Of a stretch of 64,000 nucleotides of DNA, positions 12,001-18,063 are shown piece after piece. The number at the start of each line of letters is the position of its first letter. Within the stretch, counting starts at the first letter, position 1. The DNA is taken from NCBI RefSeq assembly GCF_958295425.1, contig NC_081143.1:21029322-21093321 (forward strand). Reading direction: 5' to 3'. Source of the stretch: Solea solea. Its lineage: Eukaryota > Chordata > Actinopteri > Pleuronectiformes > Soleidae. Under the pieces are notes generated by a model, which saw nothing but the letters and a program-made list of their open reading frames with translations, was not told the DNA's origin and did no database searches. The translations under genes were made by a program, and so were the position numbers.

Positions 12001-15000
12001 GTCTCTCATAGGTGTATGAATCTGTGCTTTCCCTCATGCCCTCAAAACAACACTGACGTTGAAGATGAGTTTTATACTGACTTACTGGAAAGCAAGACAG
12101 TTGAGGAGGAGAGAAACAGAGGTTATAGGACGAATGATGATGAAGGATTTCTTTCTAACCACAATGATAAGTTTATCCTTTGAATAAGGATAAACTTAAA
12201 AGTCAAAATGTCAAACTAGAGACAATAAAATACCTAATGTGACTGCACATTAAATCACTGATGATTTAGAGCTGTGGTTCTTACTTAAGCTGGTTGTGAC
12301 GTCCATAATAGTGTTTCTTCTTCTCCTTTTGCTGGGGGCTGGACATTTTAGTTCTGAAAATGCAACACAGACAAAACAAGGTTAGACTACGCTCGTCTTT
12401 TGCAAGATTCAAATAAAAAAAATCCAAATCCTTATTTATTGGACTGTATACGAAAGTTTTTTTTCTCCCCAAAATAAAAAAGTAAATTATCATAATTGTC
12501 AAATACATATCATTTCACTTGCTTTAATGTCAAATTATCTTGTGTGAAGTTCAAAATATCTGTTCACCTCAACACAAAGGTGGTGAGAAGAATCTACATT
12601 TAAGAAACAGTGTCTTTCATTCTATTTCAGTAGGAGGCACTACAGGGGGAGTAAGGATTATCATATCTACTGTCCATTAGCCAGTAGAATGAGGCCCACA
12701 AAACTTCTGCACCAAATTATTTTCCAAAACAATGTTGCCTATCGTTAAATGAGAAAAAGGAGAAACCAAAAGATCTGAGAGTAACACAGTGTCACCTTGT
12801 CTGTAAGGAGTTCCAGAAGCTGTGCTGGACTCAAACAACAGGCCAGCATCGTAGAACACATTCATACCATCCTTTCCTCCACCAGGGGTGCAGCCTGTGT
12901 CAAATTTCTCCACGATCTCCTGCACCTGAACAGAGTGGAAGACATTTTCACACAGACATACAAACACACAAACCACAAGAATGATGGTCCTGAGTGACAA
13001 TGTTCATCCTCCATGTCTTAACATGATGGATGGCATTAAAGTAAACCTTGAACCTTAAACTGTGTTGCAGTGTCTATGGTCAACAAACCTATATGTACAC
13101 TTAAAAGACAAAAAAAGAAGTATTGATCTAAACAATACACATACTTAAAATGTATGTATTTTATTGACATCACTTTTTATGTTGTACAACTTTTAAATTT
13201 ATTGAAAATTAATTTAAAAAGAAATGCCTTTTTCTGGGTGAGGCGGTGCTTGTTATTCAGGACAGAGACTCCTTTGTTAACTGCCACCAGTCCAACTGCG
13301 GCTCCTGGATCTCCAGTAACCTTCAGACCAAACGTACTTCGAGGCCTATAGGATGCAGTAGGTCTCAATGGTTCTAACTTCAGCTGATTGTAAAGAAAAG
13401 AGAACATTTTGTGTTTGTTAAAGCAGCACACACACACAAACATTATTATTACATTATAAACTACATTATAAACATTATAAATATTGTATTCTTTTAATTT
13501 ACTTAGTGTAACTCCACTATATCAATAATGTGTGTCTCACCGAGCCCATGCAGGAGTCCTTGACATCCACCCAGACAGAGTCTGATACCACTTCATTGTC
13601 ATTTGGATGGTAGTAGGCTATGATGCGGAATGATGGCAGCATGTCTTTGATGATGGGAACGATCAGGGAAATCATTACTTGTCCTTTTGTCCTGTAACGG
13701 CCATGTCGGATCAACTGACCTCTGCTCAGGATCTGGGGACACAGATTAAAACATCAGCATGGACCCAAACACAAGTTTATACAGAACGATCAGTAGGTCA
13801 TAGGCTCACCAGGTATGTGAGATCAGTGTCTTGATTTGACTGCCTGTTCAAGTTGAGGTAGATCCTCAGATTGTCTCCTAACTCAACCTCTGCTGTATGC
13901 ACACCTGTGAAAAACAATTTTGTGATGAGTTCTGCACAATGAAAAGATTTCATGGTACTCATTAATGTGTTTTACCATTTGAAGTTACAGTATTTCAGGA
14001 TTTTATTTACCTATGTTGATGTAGCTGTAACTTTTAGTTTTATATGGAAGAGCTACCATGGTGGCTGATGCTTGTCTTTCCGGTGAAATACGAGGATCAC
14101 TGGTTTTTGCCTAAAATCAGAGACACAGACAGGTTTACAAACACAGCAATGTAAAGAAATACAAAAGGTCCCAGATCTGTACTGTTCTATCCAGTCGTAT
14201 CGATAGTGAACTACTGACAATAACTGAAAGGTTTTTAAGACAATATCTTAGTTAAAGGTAGAGTATGCAGCATTTTTCAAAAAAGTTTAATCTTAAAGTA
14301 CTCTATGTCAATCATCCTTAATGAGCTACCAGAAGTGTATATGTATTTTTTTTTGCTGGTAATTAATGTTTTGCCTTTGTTTTGTTCTCGGTCAGAATGT
14401 TACTGGGTGGCAACATTTGGCCATTGTGTTTATATCCTCCAGCCAATAACAGTGAGGGGGGGCGGGACAAACAGGTTACAGTCGGTAAACACTGAAGGAG
14501 ATGACAGGCATAAAGAGTCTCTTTTATGTTAGCCACGCATTGTTACATTCCTACAAAATACATATATATATGTATATATATATTTATATATATGTGTATA
14601 TATATATATAATATATATATATACACATACATGTATATTATATATATATATACTATACATACATATATTTATATAGCAGTGAACTCATACTGTGAATTGC
14701 TGGTAATAAAAGTATGTTGTGACAAACTGGACGTCTGTAGTCCTGAGTTTGAGCTTTGAATCTACGAGCCACCACTTCAGCTAATGCAAGCTACCAGGTG
14801 AGATGAGATAAGATGAGATTCAACTTTATTGTCATTACTCAAATACAAGTTTCGGGTCACGAAATAAGGTTTGCATCTCACCAGAAGTGAAACAAGCTGA
14901 AATTGCAAGAATATGAATATATATGTACAGAAGTAGATTTGTTCTATGAATAAGTATAAATATAAAAAAAACAAATATGATATAATATAATATAAATGAG

Positions 15001-18000
15001 CGCTATAAATACAATTATATTGTGCAGATTATTATATACAGATAAGGTGCAGTGAATACGCTATATTAATAGACATATGGATAAATGCTAATTTGCAGAA
15101 TTTTTTACAGATTATGGACATATTTTACAGGTAGGTTATTGAAGTGGTATGAACATTCTACATAATAAATAAACACTGTCTAAGGCAGTGTAATCTACTT
15201 TGAAAAGCCATTTCACACATAGACCCATTGCATGCACAAAGTTAGTGCGTCCATGTGTTCATAAGTTTATTATTCAAAACTCTGTGGCACAGGTGTGAGC
15301 AGGGGAGGAGGAGCCAACTTTGTGTCTGCTGTGTTTACAAACATCAGCCCCCAGTTCATACATACACTATTACATTTACATTATACCGTATGCCACAAAG
15401 AAAAGAATGACATCAAGGTCATATTAAGATAACCAGATCACCACATGCTGTAAAGTAAATTAAGCTGCGGAATTTGGTGATAGTGCCACTTCATTTTATA
15501 TGAGAAAAAAAGCAAAAAGGGGGAAAAAAGGGGAGGGAAACAAGATGTTTCAGAGACTTACAGTGATTCTCAGATCTGATGCTCTTGCCTCTGTATTGAT
15601 GGGAAGCTTTGCAAGGCCATCAGCTGCAGTCAAACCCCTCACATCACCTGGACTCACCACCACTGCAACACCTTGTGCTGGAGTTTCATCTGGATTCACA
15701 ACTTCAATCTGCCATGAAAGAAACAAACAGCCACATAATAAGAATATATTGAACTGTCCCTTTAAATCATGAATTTATTTTGAAATATAATTGTATAATA
15801 ATTATAAATTATGAGTAAATGCATTACAGAAACATGGAAGGCCATTCCTGGTTTGAAATATTTGGGCGTTCTCTTGAAGTGAATGGTGTAGGGGGATGTA
15901 ACGATCTGGATGCCTCTCAACTCTGCCTCCACCATTTCACTACCTGTTGAGTTGACATAATGTGTTTTACATTTTCTTATTGATCAATGAAATTCAAATC
16001 ACACATGATCATGTGACACAGACTGTTTTTCTTACCACTGTCTGTCAGCACACTGACTGCTACAAATATGGAACTCCCCACAAGGTTGTCGATATTTTGG
16101 AAGGTCTGTGTGATGTGTTCCCTCGTCAGTTTGACCACTCCAGCACCATTTTCAACCTAACACATCAAAAAAAAGAGTAAGTGGACATTTAGATGTAAGC
16201 TACAAAACCAACTTTGATTTATTCTCATCATCATATAGATACATAAATAATTTAACTGGTGGGGTTGGTGACAACAGGCAAACTGAAAATCCTAAATTGT
16301 TTAGTCTCTCTGATTGTGTCTCAGATGTAAAGGCCTAACTTTACAACCCATGTGGCCCAACTGGTCCAAGATGGCTGACGTGCTGTGCCTTTGAGAATTT
16401 AACTCCTTGGATCATTTGACTGCAACTTAAATTTTAATAATACTTAGAAATACTTTTATACTTTAAGGATTACGGAATGTATCTGTCCTCGTTCTGCATG
16501 CATATTCAATACTATGGAATATAATTCATCCATTAACAAGTTCTGTTGCTGTTGTTGTAGCTTTCATTCGGCCTACATGGCCCAACTGGTGAACAACACC
16601 TCACAACTCTGAAAATATGGTAACATCTTGGTAACCTTTTACATTGTGGATTTAACTGCAGTCTTTTCTAAGCTTTGTGGCTAAATAGTGTCTGGCTGCA
16701 GTGGACATGGTCCACTGGACAAGATTCTGAACAGGGATGATCTACCAACTGCCAGGCTACCAGGCCTAGGCCACACCTGTAAACAGGATCCACTAGCCAA
16801 GGTATCAGCCATACAAGCAACATGCCAACAGTAAGCATAATACATTACATCTCATTTAGCAGACGCTTTTATCCAAAGCGACTTACAGGGGAATTGAGTA
16901 CAATCTGCCAGGGGTGGAGTTGAACTTGTGACCATGAATCCTTTGCACACAGGGATTTAACCACAGGTGGTCATCACCACTGAGCCACTCCACCACTGAT
17001 ACAAAATGACAACAGATGACTAAGACTAAGAATTTAAAAGATATGCTATATGTCAGGGGAACTGTCAAAGTTAACTGCACAACATGAACTATTGATGAGT
17101 CCCTGGCAGTGATGTATACTAAAATAACCTATTAAATAAAAATAGCAAGGTTACATGAGGAATAATAAATAATGTAATAAAATAAAAGCCAACAATTCCA
17201 AATTACCTAATGAAAAATAATGTAGAAATTAATGGTTTAAACAAAATAGCAAATGAGTTCAATAACCTCTTTTAAATATAGCTCCTAGTCTTCCTGCAAA
17301 TAATCCTACAGCAGATATTAACACAAACATGGAAAATGTTGACAGTATTTTTTGCTGAGATAATGAATTTTGTGAAACACTCAACTGATGACTTAACTAA
17401 TTTAAGATTATAGTTGAATTGTTTTCATATCTTTTTTTTGTTTGTGTTGCTTTTTTTAATCTCTCTTTAAATCAAAAAATAAATATAATGTATGTGCTCA
17501 CCGCTACTCTCTGAACAGAATTTGGAAAGCTCCTCTTCTGACCTTCAAGCACAACCCCAAATATCCCTTGTGCTGTGCCCGACACACCTTGACCAGACAG
17601 ATACCTGAAACCACAAGAAACATGCAGTTTCAATGAAAGTCAGACAAAAGCAGCAACACAATAACATTATTTTTTCTTTCACTCAGCCTTTAATGATTCT
17701 ATTTCTGAAAGCCACAAAAAAAAAATATATATATATATACGCACGTAGCTTTGATGTTGACAGTGAGCTCTGGACTGTCCTTATAGAAGAAGGAGCTCAC
17801 AGGCATCAACTTCACCTCAAAACTCGGCAGCACTGGAAATATAAATGAAACTTAATATGTGTCCAACACCAGAAAGTAAATAAATACTTACATCATGAGT
17901 TCAAAGGTAAACTTCAGGTAAAAGGAACGCACCATATTCCTTGACCTCAAACTCTGCAGTGTAGCTCTGCTGTGGGTTCTTTTGGAATTTGGCCACCACT

Positions 18001-18028
18001 TTCCAGACTCCAGGACTGTGCATGCGCG

Positions 18029-18063
<35 letters not shown>

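Larger units (their letters stand above)
14111..15561. other. Intron 11, copy A
   Basis: 1451 bases holding the TA microsatellite and a retroposon-tail-like repeat. A junction between diverged and nearly identical sequence with copy B lies toward its low-exon-number end. Nothing coding seen. Confidence 0.6.

Noticed and set aside
14526..14759. Frame rich in Tyr and Ile as a peptide gene
   Set aside because: It is translation of the TA microsatellite.
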